A stretch of DNA of 64,000 nt from Clostridia bacterium (GTDB lineage: Bacteria > Bacillota > Clostridia > Oscillospirales > SIG627). Shown here piece after piece: positions 8,321-17,076 of the stretch (position 1 is its first letter; each line of letters starts with the position of its first letter). The stretch spans positions 62,001 through 126,000 of the forward strand of contig JAFWZW010000004.1 of assembly GCA_017517325.1 (NCBI GenBank). Direction: 5' to 3'. The notes beneath the pieces were generated by a model. The model saw only the letters and a program-made list of their open reading frames with translations, did not search any database and was not told where the DNA came from. Position numbers and translations under genes: made by a program.

Positions 8321-8340
8321 ATCTTGCACTTTTTCAAGAT
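8321..8340. promoter_or_regulatory. inverted repeat, candidate AraC operator
   Basis: ATCTTG and CAAGAT arms separated by eight bases, in the spacer between the divergent dehydrogenase operon and the AraC gene. Position makes it a candidate operator; binding is inferred. Confidence 0.35.
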
Positions 8341-8429
8341 TTAAAAACCCTTGTTTTGCTGGATATTATTATGAAAATAGCACAATATTAAATTTAACCG
8401 CAAAAAAATGCACGATGGGAGGGAAAACG

Positions 8430-9233
8430 GTGAACAAGCTGAAGATCCGCGACCTTCATATTGGTCACAAAAAGACCTATCTGTATCTGCCGCCCATTGT
8501 CTGGAAGGGGGATGTCGTGGGGCACGTAGGTGTGAACGATACCTTTTTCTGGGTGCTGGAGGGGGAGTGCTTTTTGATGATCAAAGGGGAAGGGTACGTG
8601 GTACGCCCGGGGCAGCTTGCTTTTTTGCCCAAGGGGAAAATGCGCACGTATACCCATATCTCCGAGCCCTTCGTTATGTATGAAATGTCCTTTTTGGCCG
8701 AGAGCGAAGGGGAAAATTTGATGGCGCTTTTGGGCCTTGCGGAGGGGGAATACGTGGTGGACATCAAGGAGCGGGAGGAAATGAGCCATCTCTTTGAAAA
8801 TTCCCATCGGGTGGAGATGTTCAAAAGCCCCGTCTACAGCCTTGGTGCCGCGGCGAATCTGACCAATATTATAAGGCTTTATGCCCAGGCTCGCTTTGCC
8901 GCCCCCGAAAAGGACCGCGCCGCTTTTCAGGCTACCCTTGCCTTTATGAAAAGTGCTACGGATCGCCCTGTGAATAACGGGGAGCTGGCTGCCACGGCCT
9001 TTATGCAGCCTACTTATTTTATACGGAAATTCAAAAAGACCTTCGGCACCTCGCCCCAAAGCTACTTCGGCAGGCTGAAGCTGATGAAGGCTATGCATCT
9101 TCTGGCATCCACAGCTCTTACGGTGGAAGAGGTGGCGGCAGGGGTGGGGATCACCGATACCTCTTACTTTTCCCGCTTTTTCAAAAAGCACTGCGGCGTG
9201 ACCCCCGTTGAATTTCGCAGAGCGTTTCGATGA
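8430..9233 (+). CDS. AraC family transcriptional regulator
   Basis: 267 residues: an N-terminal cupin sensor (VLEGECFLMIKGEGYVVRPGQLAFLPKG) and a C-terminal double helix-turn-helix (PTYFIRKFKKTFGTSP, then VGITDTSYFSRFFKKHCGVTP). GTG 8430 is chosen because GGGAGGG (8418-8423) is well spaced from it and overlaps the codons after in-frame ATG 8415. Divergent from the dehydrogenase/NagB-like pair, which it probably activates in response to a sugar. Confidence 0.85.
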   Translation: MNKLKIRDLHIGHKKTYLYLPPIVWKGDVVGHVGVNDTFFWVLEGECFLMIKGEGYVVRPGQLAFLPKGKMRTYTHISEPFVMYEMSFLAESEGENLMALLGLAEGEYVVDIKEREEMSHLFENSHRVEMFKSPVYSLGAAANLTNIIRLYAQARFAAPEKDRAAFQATLAFMKSATDRPVNNGELAATAFMQPTYFIRKFKKTFGTSPQSYFGRLKLMKAMHLLASTALTVEEVAAGVGITDTSYFSRFFKKHCGVTPVEFRRAFR

Positions 9234-9258
9234 ATCAATTTAATTTTGGAGGATAAAA

Positions 9259-9435
9259 ATGGCAAAGGACAAACGGTTTGAAAAGATCTACTCCCAAGGT
9301 ATGGGCTCTATGGAGATCTGGGTAGATCGGGAAACGGGTGTGAATTACCTCTACCGACAAAGCGGCTACGCAGGGGGGATGACGGTCCTTTTGGATCGCG
9401 ACGGCAAGCCCGTGGTCACCCCTGTTTTAAAGTGA
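9259..9435 (+). CDS. DUF6440-type small protein
   Basis: 58-residue protein starting at ATG 9259 with TTTGGAGGA upstream. The stretch EIWVDRETGVNYLYRQSGYAG followed by MTVLLDRDGKPVVTP matches what I remember of DUF6440, a short all-beta family of unknown function common in Firmicutes. It follows the AraC gene by 25 bases and ends just before the compound terminator at 9443. Confidence 0.75.
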   Translation: MAKDKRFEKIYSQGMGSMEIWVDRETGVNYLYRQSGYAGGMTVLLDRDGKPVVTPVLK

Positions 9436-9442
9436 AAAAAAG

Positions 9443-9532
9443 AAAAACCATCAAGTGTGAACCAGTCAATAGTTGGTAGACACAAAAAAGTGTCTACCAA
9501 CATTATACCATTTCACAAGCGATGGTTTTTTT
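9443..9532 (+). terminator. compound terminator holding an inner perfect palindrome
   Basis: Outer arms AAAAACCATC (9443-9452) and GATGGTTTTT (9521-9530) followed by T's form a terminator stem, extended by TGTGAA/TTCACA. Instead of a short loop it encloses a second perfect stem: GTTGGTAGACAC (9472-9483) and GTGTCTACCAAC (9490-9501), with an A6 loop. Compare the elements at 21671 and 26862, which are also held inside terminator arms. Confidence 0.75.
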
Positions 9533-9545
9533 GTTGCACTCTTTG

Positions 9546-10397
9546 TTAATACTTCAAATGCTCCATGCTCTTTTCCACCTTCAGGGACATAGCGTCCTCA
9601 CAGCGCATCGCCAGATAGGTGTAGACGGAATCCACGATGGTCAGGGCGGCGGCGCGGGAGGAGAGAGCCACTACGCGGTATTTGGTTTCGGGGGAGGTGG
9701 TAGTCAGGCTGATATCCGCAAGCTTGGTCAGGGGAGATTTGCCCGAGCTTGTAAGGGTAATGATCCGTGCGCCGTTCTTTTTTGCCACCGCCGCATTATC
9801 CACCACGGCTTTGGAACTGCCTGAATGGCTGACGGCAAAGACCACGTCTCCTTTTTTTAGGTAAGAGCAGGCGATGGCCTGCAGGTGAGCGTCGGTAAAA
9901 ACGGCCGCATCCATTCCCAGGCGCAAAAGCTTGTGGTGCAGGTCGGCGGCAATGGGGCCTGAGGCACCCATACCCAGAATCACGATCTTGCCGGCGCCCA
10001 GAAGAGTCTCCACCGCATCGCCCATTGCCTTCATATCCAAGGTATCACGGGTGAGCTGAAGGGTGAAAACGGCACTCTGAAACACCTTTTCGGTGACGGT
10101 CTTCATATCGTCGTCGGGGGTGACGGCCTCGTGCACCGCCTCCGAGGGAGAGACCACCGCCGCGGCCATGGCAAGCTTTAAGCTCTGATAGCCCGAGAAG
10201 CCTAATTTTTGGCACATACGCACCACGGTAGGATCCGAAACGCCGCACGCATCTGCCAGTGCCGCTACGGAAAGGGATATCACCTGCTCGGGGTTTTCCA
10301 CGATGTAACCCGCCACTCTCTTTTCTGATTTACTCAGATTGGGAATGGCGTTTTCAATTTTTAAAACCAGCGTGGAGCGGTTTTCGATTTTTGACAT
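9546..10397 (-). CDS. RpiR/MurR family transcriptional regulator
   Basis: 283 residues: an N-terminal HTH_6 domain (LSKSEKRVAGYIVENPE, then VSDPTVVRMCQKLGFSGYQSLK) and a C-terminal SIS sugar-phosphate-binding domain (KIVILGMGASGPIAADLHHKL, VFAVSHSGSSKAVVDNA). AGGAGGGG precedes the ATG. It is the last gene of the - strand sugar-acid operon and is likely its local regulator, sensing a phosphosugar intermediate. Confidence 0.9.
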   Translation of the reverse strand: MSKIENRSTLVLKIENAIPNLSKSEKRVAGYIVENPEQVISLSVAALADACGVSDPTVVRMCQKLGFSGYQSLKLAMAAAVVSPSEAVHEAVTPDDDMKTVTEKVFQSAVFTLQLTRDTLDMKAMGDAVETLLGAGKIVILGMGASGPIAADLHHKLLRLGMDAAVFTDAHLQAIACSYLKKGDVVFAVSHSGSSKAVVDNAAVAKKNGARIITLTSSGKSPLTKLADISLTTTSPETKYRVVALSSRAAALTIVDSVYTYLAMRCEDAMSLKVEKSMEHLKY

Positions 10398-10409
10398 GTT
10401 GCCCCTCCT

Positions 10410-11876
10410 TTAGCGATATAAGGGTGCGAGAGCACGGGCAATGGCCTGATAACGGGGAAAAAGTTCCTCATAGACAGCCTGTGCTTCGGGGTTGGGGGTG
10501 GTAACGGAATCGATCTCGATGCAGGCCTCTGCGGCTTGGGCGTAGCTTTCAAACCAGCCGATGCCCACGGCGGCCAGCATGGCACTGCCGAAGGAGGAAT
10601 CATCCACCTTTACCTTTTCCATGGGAAGACCCAGCACGTCCGAGACGATCTGGCGCCAAAGGGGACCCTTGGCTCCGCCGCCGATGATGCGCACGCGGGT
10701 CATCAAGACCCCAAGCTCACCCAAGACCTCCATACAGTCCCGCAGGCTCAGGGCAACGCCCTCAAGCGTGGCGCGGGTGAAGTGAGCGGTGGTATGCCCT
10801 GCGCTGATGCCCGTGTAGCTTCCGCGCATTTTCGGATCGTTATAAGGGGTCAGCTCTCCGTTCAGATAGGGGTGGAACATCAAACCGTCACTGCCTGCGG
10901 GGATCTTTTCCGCCCCTGCATCCAGTTCGCGGAAGGTATCCTTACCAATGGCGTCACGGTACCAGCGGTAGCTATTGGCACAGCTGGCAGTTGCGGTGCC
11001 GGGGTACCAAAGACCGGGTACCACGTGGCGATAATTGAAAATAAAGGGAGAATCCAATTCCTTAGGGGAAATGACGCAGATGCGCCCCGCCGTTGCCAGC
11101 TTTACCGTGGCGTGGCCGGGGGTGACGCCACCTGCCGCCAAAACCTCCATCACCGTATCGGTGGTGCCTACCAGAACGGTGGTGCCCGGGCAAAGGCCGA
11201 ATTCCTCTGCCGCTTCGGGGGTCACGACCCCTGCCACGTGGTTAGGATCACGCAGAGGGGGAAGAAGGCTCTCGTCAATGCTTCCGATCTTGCAAAGCTC
11301 CGTTGACCAGGCCTGTGCCATTACGTCGTAAAACATAGAGCCTGCGGCGTCGATATGATCCGTTTCGATTCTTCCGGTGAGGCGGTAGCGCAGATAGTCC
11401 TTGGCAAAGAGAATGCGGCGCACCTTGCTCCAAGTTTCGGGCTCGTGTTTTTGCAGCCACATAAACTGGGGCAGAGTCCAAACGGTGGTGGGGGTGTTCA
11501 GGCACTGTGCCTTCACGGCTTCAAGGCAGGTCTCCTTCAGGAAGGCAACCTCTTGGGTACAGCGCTGATCCGTCCATAAAATGGCGCGGCGAAGCACCTT
11601 TCCTTCCCCGTCCAAAAGAACGGCGGTGTGGGTGGCGGCATCGGGCGCAAGAGCCTTGATCTCTTGGGGGGTGACCCCCGTTTCGTTCATCAGCTCTGCC
11701 AGCGCGGTCTTGAAGGCCTTGCACCAATCCTCGGGCTCCTGCTCACAAAAGCCCACGTGGGGGTAAAAGGTGGGGTATTCACAGCCCGCAGTCCCTGCGA
11801 TCTTTCCTTCCCGCGAAAGGAGGGTCAGCTTCACGGAGCCGCTGCCGATATCCACACCCAATACATATTCGTTCAT
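10410..11876 (-). CDS. FGGY-family carbohydrate kinase
   Basis: 488 residues, full length for the family (xylulokinase, gluconokinase). Both lobes are visible: GVDIGSGSVKLTLL and ILWTDQRC in the N-lobe, then GTTDTVMEVLAAGGV and the C-lobe ATP site IGGGAKGPLWRQIVSDVLGLP. TAGGAG precedes the ATG. Its position beside a sugar-acid oxidase, a sugar-acid dehydratase and a KDPG-type aldolase suggests an aldonate or ketose as substrate. The sequence alone does not decide this. Confidence 0.85.
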   Translation of the reverse strand: MNEYVLGVDIGSGSVKLTLLSREGKIAGTAGCEYPTFYPHVGFCEQEPEDWCKAFKTALAELMNETGVTPQEIKALAPDAATHTAVLLDGEGKVLRRAILWTDQRCTQEVAFLKETCLEAVKAQCLNTPTTVWTLPQFMWLQKHEPETWSKVRRILFAKDYLRYRLTGRIETDHIDAAGSMFYDVMAQAWSTELCKIGSIDESLLPPLRDPNHVAGVVTPEAAEEFGLCPGTTVLVGTTDTVMEVLAAGGVTPGHATVKLATAGRICVISPKELDSPFIFNYRHVVPGLWYPGTATASCANSYRWYRDAIGKDTFRELDAGAEKIPAGSDGLMFHPYLNGELTPYNDPKMRGSYTGISAGHTTAHFTRATLEGVALSLRDCMEVLGELGVLMTRVRIIGGGAKGPLWRQIVSDVLGLPMEKVKVDDSSFGSAMLAAVGIGWFESYAQAAEACIEIDSVTTPNPEAQAVYEELFPRYQAIARALAPLYR

Positions 11877-11902
11877 AGTGTACTCCTAAAAACAGGTGAA
11901 TT

Positions 11903-12694
11903 TCAGGATTCCAGCACCCACTGATGATCGGGGTCGTTGGTGCGGTGGATGCCCTGCTCGTCTCCTGCCATCAGCCAGAGAATATACATTTTATAGCCGG
12001 GGGTGTTCAGGGTCAGATGATATCCCTTGGGAAATTCCACCAGATCGTTGTTCTTCACGCGGTAGGTCTCGTCGATCTCGCCGTCACGGGTGTAAAGGCT
12101 CTGGAAGCCAAAGCCCTGCTCCTTATCGAAAAGGAAAAAGTAGATCTCCTCTGCAACGGATTCAACGGGCATATTATCTTCGTCGTGCTTGTGGCCGGGG
12201 AAGCCTGCCCAGTTGCCGGGCTCCACGAAGGATTCTCCGATGGTCAGGTAATCGGCGTTGCTGTCACCGTCTACGATGATGTGGGCGTCACGCTTCCAAG
12301 GGGTCTCGCCCAAGGTCATGATCTTCACCTTGTCGGGCTTCTGCCACTGGGGTGCGGAATCCTTATCCGTGGGGGTATCGATGACACCGATGAGAACGTG
12401 ATCACAGCCGGTGAACGTGATCGTACTGTTTCTGGGAGCGTAAACGCTGTGGGCGGGGCCATCGAATACGTTCTGTCTGCTACCGACCATTTCCCAATTG
12501 TTTTCGCCAACGGTAACGTTTGCGTGACCCACCATGAAAATAAAGGAATATTCCTTATTCTCCGTGTTGATGGTGACGCTGTCGCCTTCGTTCAGTTCGA
12601 TCATGCCGAATTCCAGCCGCTTGCAGCTGCACTTATCTATTTCGCAAAGCTTGGTGTAGCCGATCTTCGGCACGTAAGTCTTTTTGTAATTCAT
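11903..12694 (-). CDS. 5-deoxy-glucuronate isomerase-like protein (IolB family)
   Basis: 263 residues, the IolB length. The C-terminal cupin shows PGHKHDEDNMPVESVAEEIYFF, DETYRVKNNDLVEFPKGYH and NDPDHQWVLES, close to B. subtilis IolB as I recall it; the His, Glu and His of these motifs are the metal ligands. The start at 12694 is preferred to in-frame ATG 12700 because GGAGGA abuts the latter. No iolC, iolD, iolE or iolG lies nearby, so an inositol pathway is not supported here and the substrate may be another deoxyuronate. Confidence 0.8.
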   Translation of the reverse strand: MNYKKTYVPKIGYTKLCEIDKCSCKRLEFGMIELNEGDSVTINTENKEYSFIFMVGHANVTVGENNWEMVGSRQNVFDGPAHSVYAPRNSTITFTGCDHVLIGVIDTPTDKDSAPQWQKPDKVKIMTLGETPWKRDAHIIVDGDSNADYLTIGESFVEPGNWAGFPGHKHDEDNMPVESVAEEIYFFLFDKEQGFGFQSLYTRDGEIDETYRVKNNDLVEFPKGYHLTLNTPGYKMYILWLMAGDEQGIHRTNDPDHQWVLES

Positions 12695-12696
12695 AA

Positions 12697-13602
12697 TCAT
12701 TCCTCCAATAATTGATCGATCACGGTTTCCCAATCTGCGACGATGCCAAGATCCGCATAATCGAAGATGGGAGCTTTTGGGTCTGAGTTGACGGCGATGA
12801 CCTTTTCCGAGCCTGACATACCCGCAAGGTGCTGAACCGCACCGCTGATGCCCACGGCAAGGTATACCTTGGGGCAAACGGTCACCCCCGTCATTCCCAC
12901 CTGACAGGCGTAGGGTGCAAAGCCTGCATCCACAGCCCCTCGGGTGGCGGCAAGGGCACCGCCCCATTGGTTTGCCAGTCTTTCAAGCTTTTGAAAGCCC
13001 TCCCGCGAGCCGATGCCCACGCCCCCTGCCACCACGATCTCCGCTTGGCTCAGGGGTGCTCCCTCGGTATCCCGAAGGAGTGCACGCAGGGTCACGCTTC
13101 CTTCGGACAGGTGAAAGGCTTCCCTTGAAACGGTAGGGTTTAATATTTTCTTTTCTTCAGGCGGGAAAACGCCCGTGCGCACCGTTGCCATTTGAATGGG
13201 GCTGCAGGTTCGGATGGTTGCCATCAGGCTGTTGCCAAAGGCGGGGCGCGTCTGGATCAGCTTTTCCCCCTCCAGCTGCAATTGGGTGCAGTCTGCCGTG
13301 AGCCCTGCCTTTAAGTGATGGGCAAGGCGGGGCATTACGTTTCGCATGAAAACGGTTGCGGGGGCAAGCACAACGGTACTGCCCCAGTTTAAAATCTTTT
13401 CCTTCAGCCAAAGAGCCACCTGCCCCTCGTCCGGCGGCAGATCTTCTACGGTGTGAATGAGATTCGCACCGTATCGGGCGGCTTTTTCGGCATCCCTTGG
13501 GGGAATCACCACTCGCACAGTCCCCGGTGCAAGGGCGGAGGCCTTGGAAACGAGCCCCGGGTCAATGCCGTAAGGGCAGAGAATGCAAATTTCCGTTTTC
13601 AT
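12697..13602 (-). CDS. etfA: electron transfer flavoprotein alpha subunit
   Basis: 301 residues. The C-terminal FAD-binding domain is clear: VVAGGVGIGSREGFQKLERL, LAATRGAVDAGF, YLAVGISGAVQHLAGM and VIAVNSDPKAPIFDYADLGI. The N-terminal domain is shorter than usual and no ferredoxin-like Cys motif is present. Start and EtfB stop overlap (ATGA, 13599-13602). It shuttles electrons from the FAD oxidase and/or the Fe-S protein of the same operon. Whether the complex bifurcates or confurcates electrons cannot be told from this reading. Confidence 0.92.
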   Translation of the reverse strand: MKTEICILCPYGIDPGLVSKASALAPGTVRVVIPPRDAEKAARYGANLIHTVEDLPPDEGQVALWLKEKILNWGSTVVLAPATVFMRNVMPRLAHHLKAGLTADCTQLQLEGEKLIQTRPAFGNSLMATIRTCSPIQMATVRTGVFPPEEKKILNPTVSREAFHLSEGSVTLRALLRDTEGAPLSQAEIVVAGGVGIGSREGFQKLERLANQWGGALAATRGAVDAGFAPYACQVGMTGVTVCPKVYLAVGISGAVQHLAGMSGSEKVIAVNSDPKAPIFDYADLGIVADWETVIDQLLEE

Positions 13603-14372
13603 CCCTTTGCCTCCTTTATGACGGAAAGGATCGCGGGGATCCCTTGAGAGAGGGAATCGGTCTTTGGACCCTTTCGCAGACCGGGGAACTTGCTATCCAT
13701 TTGGATCACACGGGTCAGAGAGCCTGAAAGCCCTAAGTTCTCTTTGTCAATGCCCAACTCGGCGGGGGAAAGAAGGGTCACGGCTTTTCCTTTTGCCCGT
13801 CTCAGCCCCATAATGCCCGGAAGGCGCAGGGAATAGGTGTATTCGCAAAGGGAGATGACCGCGGGCATTGGAACGAAAAGCATTTGCACTCCTTCCTCCA
13901 CGGGGCGGCGCACCAGAAGGCCGCTTCCCTCGGGGGTGATCCGTTCCGCACCCGTGATGCAGGGAAGAGCTAAGGCGGCGGCCAGCATAGAGGGCACCTG
14001 ACCGGTCTCACCGTCAATGGCGCGCCTTCCGCAAAGGATCAGGTCAAAGGGGCCGTGATTCTTTACTGCGGTCTCAAGGGCGTTTGCCGTTGCAAAGGTA
14101 TCGGCTCCTGCAAAGGCGGGATCGGTAAGGAGCAGGGCTTCGTCCACTCCGCGGGCAAACAGCTCACGCAGGGGCTCCTCCAATTTTTTCGGCCCCATAG
14201 TCAAAACGGTAACGCGCCCCTCCGGCCCTTTCAGGGAGAGGGCGGCTTCCAGAGCGGAAAGGTCTGACACGTTCCATTCCAGCTTGGCACCGTCTCGCTG
14301 CAACCGAAAGGCACCGTCTACCTGCACGCTGCCGGTAGAGGGAACTGCCTTTACGCAAACAAGCACGTTCAT
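13599..14372 (-). CDS. etfB: electron transfer flavoprotein beta subunit
   Basis: 257 residues. MNVLVCVKAVP at the N-terminus, then the nucleotide-binding region FDLILCGRRAIDGETGQVPSMLA and PGIMGLRRAKGK, all typical of EtfB. The ATG follows the stop of the Fe-S protein gene by one base and the gene overlaps etfA by four bases, so the three are coupled. It pairs with EtfA to hold the nucleotide or second flavin. Confidence 0.92.
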   Translation of the reverse strand: MNVLVCVKAVPSTGSVQVDGAFRLQRDGAKLEWNVSDLSALEAALSLKGPEGRVTVLTMGPKKLEEPLRELFARGVDEALLLTDPAFAGADTFATANALETAVKNHGPFDLILCGRRAIDGETGQVPSMLAAALALPCITGAERITPEGSGLLVRRPVEEGVQMLFVPMPAVISLCEYTYSLRLPGIMGLRRAKGKAVTLLSPAELGIDKENLGLSGSLTRVIQMDSKFPGLRKGPKTDSLSQGIPAILSVIKEAKG

Positions 14373-14373
14373 T

Positions 14374-15444
14374 TCAGATCAGTGCAGAATAAAGATCTAC
14401 CACCTCTTTGCCCTCGGGAACGTTTTGGGTCAGGCAAAGATAAGACTGGGGATTTGCGGTGAGAATGGCCTGGGCCTCGGTGCGGAGAAGGTCACTCCAA
14501 CGGCCGCTTGCCACCTTCAGAACGATATTCGGCATATAAGCCAAGGTCACGGCACTGCCGCAGGATTTGGCAAGGCGCTCCTTGTTGAACATTTCCACAA
14601 GCTCGAAGCCTGCCGCCTTTGCCATTTCACGAATGGGCTCAAATTCATAGAAGGTCCTTGCCAGACGGTCGTCGTCGTGGCAGGCGCCCTTTTTGGCAAG
14701 GGAAGCCTTGGGGGCGATCTTACCTGCCTTCAAAAGGTCGGAAACGTATTGGGTTGCCGTTACGACCTGTGCGTGGATCTCGGCTCCCCAGGCGGCGTAG
14801 CGCTGCTTCATGATTTCGGCGTCGTAGCTATCCAGCACCACAACGGTCTTGAGACCCGTAGCGTTAATGGCGTTTGCCAAGGTCTTCGCCTCTTGTGCCA
14901 CCTCGTCTACGTAGCCCATAAGATCCGCCAGCATCGCGCCGGAGCCGGGCTCGTTTTCCAGCACCTTGGCGCTGACCCCTGCCTGCTCCAAAAGCTTCAG
15001 GAGGGATTCTGCCATTTTGGGTACCTTGCAGGCGGCAACCTCGCCAACGTAGACCAGAACGTCCTTACCTTCGCGTGCAAAGGAGGGCTTTTCTGCTCCG
15101 TAAATATTGCCGGTGGCCTCAACGTTTTCAAGGAGCTTCATAACGGATTCGGGGGCAAGGTCGTTTGCCACGGCCTCGGTGCGTGCTTCCCGAATGAACA
15201 GAGGGGGCTGGTAGCCCGTTGCACAATCGTTGACGCAGGCATCGCAAATAAGGCACTCGTACATGGTCTGCGCCATATCGCGGTCAAATTTTGCCGTGCC
15301 CTTATTTTCCATACTCAGAATAAGTCCTTTTGCACGGGGGGTATTGATCTCTTTGCCGGTCTGCAGCTGAATGGGGCACAGATGACGGCACATAAAACAG
15401 AAGCGGCATTTTTCCGCGTGGTGCAATGCATTTTGACTGATCAT
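14374..15444 (-). CDS. Fe-S oxidoreductase subunit with 2x[4Fe-4S], degenerate CCG domain
   Basis: 356 residues, resembling GlcF/GlpC/HdrD-type subunits. The N-terminus has two [4Fe-4S] motifs: CRFCFMCRHLCP (about residues 13-24) and CLICDACVNDC (about 64-74). The C-terminal CCG domain is degenerate: CHDDDRLAR in place of CHDPCHLGR and SCGSAV in place of CCGxGG, so a non-cubane cluster is doubtful. AAGGAGG lies upstream. It likely accepts electrons from the FAD oxidase encoded before it and passes them to EtfAB or ferredoxin. Confidence 0.85.
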   Translation of the reverse strand: MISQNALHHAEKCRFCFMCRHLCPIQLQTGKEINTPRAKGLILSMENKGTAKFDRDMAQTMYECLICDACVNDCATGYQPPLFIREARTEAVANDLAPESVMKLLENVEATGNIYGAEKPSFAREGKDVLVYVGEVAACKVPKMAESLLKLLEQAGVSAKVLENEPGSGAMLADLMGYVDEVAQEAKTLANAINATGLKTVVVLDSYDAEIMKQRYAAWGAEIHAQVVTATQYVSDLLKAGKIAPKASLAKKGACHDDDRLARTFYEFEPIREMAKAAGFELVEMFNKERLAKSCGSAVTLAYMPNIVLKVASGRWSDLLRTEAQAILTANPQSYLCLTQNVPEGKEVVDLYSALI

Positions 15445-15462
15445 CTTTCTTCCTCCTTTATC

Positions 15463-16890
15463 TTACAGACCCAGCTTGTAGGGGTTCATAATGCCGTTGG
15501 GATCCAGAGCCTTCTTGAGACCCTCCATTACCTGGAAGGCGGGGCCGTACTGCTCTTTCATCAGACGGGAAAGCTTCAGGCCGATGCCGTGGTGATCGTT
15601 GATGACGCCGCCGTGCTCCATAGCCGCACGAACGCCGGTATTCCAGATCTGGTTGTGAAGGCGCAGGGCCTCTTCCTTATCCTCGGGGGGGTTATCCATA
15701 ATAAAGCGGTCGTAGATCATAGTGCCCCAACCGTACCAGTGAGAACAATGCGCGATGAAGCGCACCCCGGGGAAGTTGGATTCAATGGCGTTTTTCATTG
15801 CCCAGTAGATCTCTTCCACGTGGCCGAAATCCGCAACGGTATCCATAGTGCCGAACATCTGGGGAATATCCATAATGTGATCGGGGTAGAAGAAGGTGAT
15901 GCGGTTCTGATACCACTTTTCACCGTATTCACTGCCCATATCCTCTGCGCCGTACTTGGCACAGATCTCCTTGATGATCTCCAGCTGAATGTCAACCAGT
16001 CTTTCATCGGGGCCGTCAACGGAAAGGTTCAGGAAGGCGCCACGCTTTTCAAAGCCGATGATCTTCTTAATAATGGAAACGGTCTCCGCTTCGTCGAAGA
16101 GACGCATAATGGAGGGCTGGGTCTTTTGCATAATATCACGGCCTGCCTCCAGCCCGTCCTTCATTGTTTTGAAGAGAAAGGCGTGGTGCTTCATTACCTT
16201 GGGAAGCTCAAAGAGGCGGAAAGTTGCCTTGGTGATGATACCCAGGGTACCCTCGGAGCCGATGAAGATCTGATTCAGATCGGGGCCTGCGGCGTGCTTG
16301 GGCACGGGCAGGGTGTTGATGATGTCACCGTTGGGGAGCACCACCTCCATACTCATACATTGATCGTCGATCTTTCCGTACTTGGAGGAAAGAATGCCAA
16401 TGCCTCTGTGACCCAAAGCGCCGCCGATGGTGCCGCAGGTGAGACAGCTGGGAATGTGCATGCAGGAATATCCCTTTTCATTGGCGTACCACTCCAACTG
16501 CTGGAAGATCATACCCGCTTCCGCGGTGATGGAGTGGGAGTTAAGGTCGATGGAGATGAGCTTGTTCATACGCTTCATATCCAGAAGGATGCCCCCTGCC
16601 ATGGGCAGAGCGCCACCCTGACTGCCGGAGCCGCCGCCCCAGGTGTGAACGGGGATCTTGTAGTAGTTGGCGATCTTCAATACCTTGGAGACCTCCTCGG
16701 AGGAGCCGGGGCGAACGATGATATCGGGCTTGGGGCCCTCGGCACCGCGATCCTGCCACATACGGCTGAGCCAGAAATAGTCCACGGTATAGGAAGCGCG
16801 GTCCACCTCGGAGGTGGAAACGTTTTCTACGCCTACGGCATCTTCCAGCTCGGTACGGATCATATCAAACATAAAAGATTTTACTTGCAT
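15463..16890 (-). CDS. GlcD-type FAD-binding oxidase/dehydrogenase
   Basis: 475 residues. PCMH/FAD-binding-4 domain: IIVRPGSSEEVSKVLKIANYYKIPVHTWGGGSG, LTCGTIGGALGHRGIG and FIGSEGTLGIITKATF. The C-terminal FAD-oxidase domain ends in HHGIGLKLSRLM and ALDPNGIMNPYKLG. It oxidises a 2-hydroxy acid (lactate, glycolate, or here perhaps an aldonate). The start at 16890 has AAAGGA upstream; a longer frame to 17082 would cross the promoter. First gene of the - strand operon. Confidence 0.9.
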   Translation of the reverse strand: MQVKSFMFDMIRTELEDAVGVENVSTSEVDRASYTVDYFWLSRMWQDRGAEGPKPDIIVRPGSSEEVSKVLKIANYYKIPVHTWGGGSGSQGGALPMAGGILLDMKRMNKLISIDLNSHSITAEAGMIFQQLEWYANEKGYSCMHIPSCLTCGTIGGALGHRGIGILSSKYGKIDDQCMSMEVVLPNGDIINTLPVPKHAAGPDLNQIFIGSEGTLGIITKATFRLFELPKVMKHHAFLFKTMKDGLEAGRDIMQKTQPSIMRLFDEAETVSIIKKIIGFEKRGAFLNLSVDGPDERLVDIQLEIIKEICAKYGAEDMGSEYGEKWYQNRITFFYPDHIMDIPQMFGTMDTVADFGHVEEIYWAMKNAIESNFPGVRFIAHCSHWYGWGTMIYDRFIMDNPPEDKEEALRLHNQIWNTGVRAAMEHGGVINDHHGIGLKLSRLMKEQYGPAFQVMEGLKKALDPNGIMNPYKLGL

Positions 16891-16904
16891 AGCGTTTATC
16901 CTTT

Positions 16905-16944
16905 CTGTATTACAGCTTTGAATGATTCCTGTAATTTTATTACA
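16905..16944. promoter_or_regulatory. palindromes downstream of the oxidase promoter, candidate operators
   Basis: TGTAAT-TTT-ATTACA at 16930-16944 is a perfect 6-bp inverted repeat lying just downstream of the expected start of the - strand transcript. CTGTA-T-TACAG follows at 16905-16915. A related site lies at 17054. Candidate binding sites for the RpiR regulator of this operon; inferred. Confidence 0.45.
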
Positions 16945-16960
16945 AAAACTTTGCGTTACG

Positions 16961-16989
16961 ATTATAGCATCACAACCAGTAAAAAGCAA
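16961..16989 (-). promoter_or_regulatory. sigma-A promoter of the sugar-acid oxidase operon
   Basis: On the - strand TTGCTT (16989-16984), 17 bases, then TATAAT (16966-16961), leading into the gene that starts at 16890. Confidence 0.7.
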
Positions 16990-17053
16990 GGGTTTAATGA
17001 TATTTTTATAAAAGTAACGGTTTTGAATGAAAATGCGGAATAAAAATAAAAAA

Positions 17054-17068
17054 TGTAATGATTTTACA
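17054..17068. promoter_or_regulatory. palindrome upstream of the SDR promoter, candidate operator
   Basis: TGTAA-TGATT-TTACA, similar to the site at 16930-16944, located just upstream of the + strand -35 at 17077. Confidence 0.4.
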
Positions 17069-17076
17069 AAATTCTC

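Noticed and set aside
14284..17043. A 919-codon open frame on the + strand
   Set aside because: It lies opposite the FAD oxidase and Fe-S protein genes, whose motifs are unmistakable. It has no ribosome site, reads like antisense of GC-rich codons and even crosses the divergent promoter.
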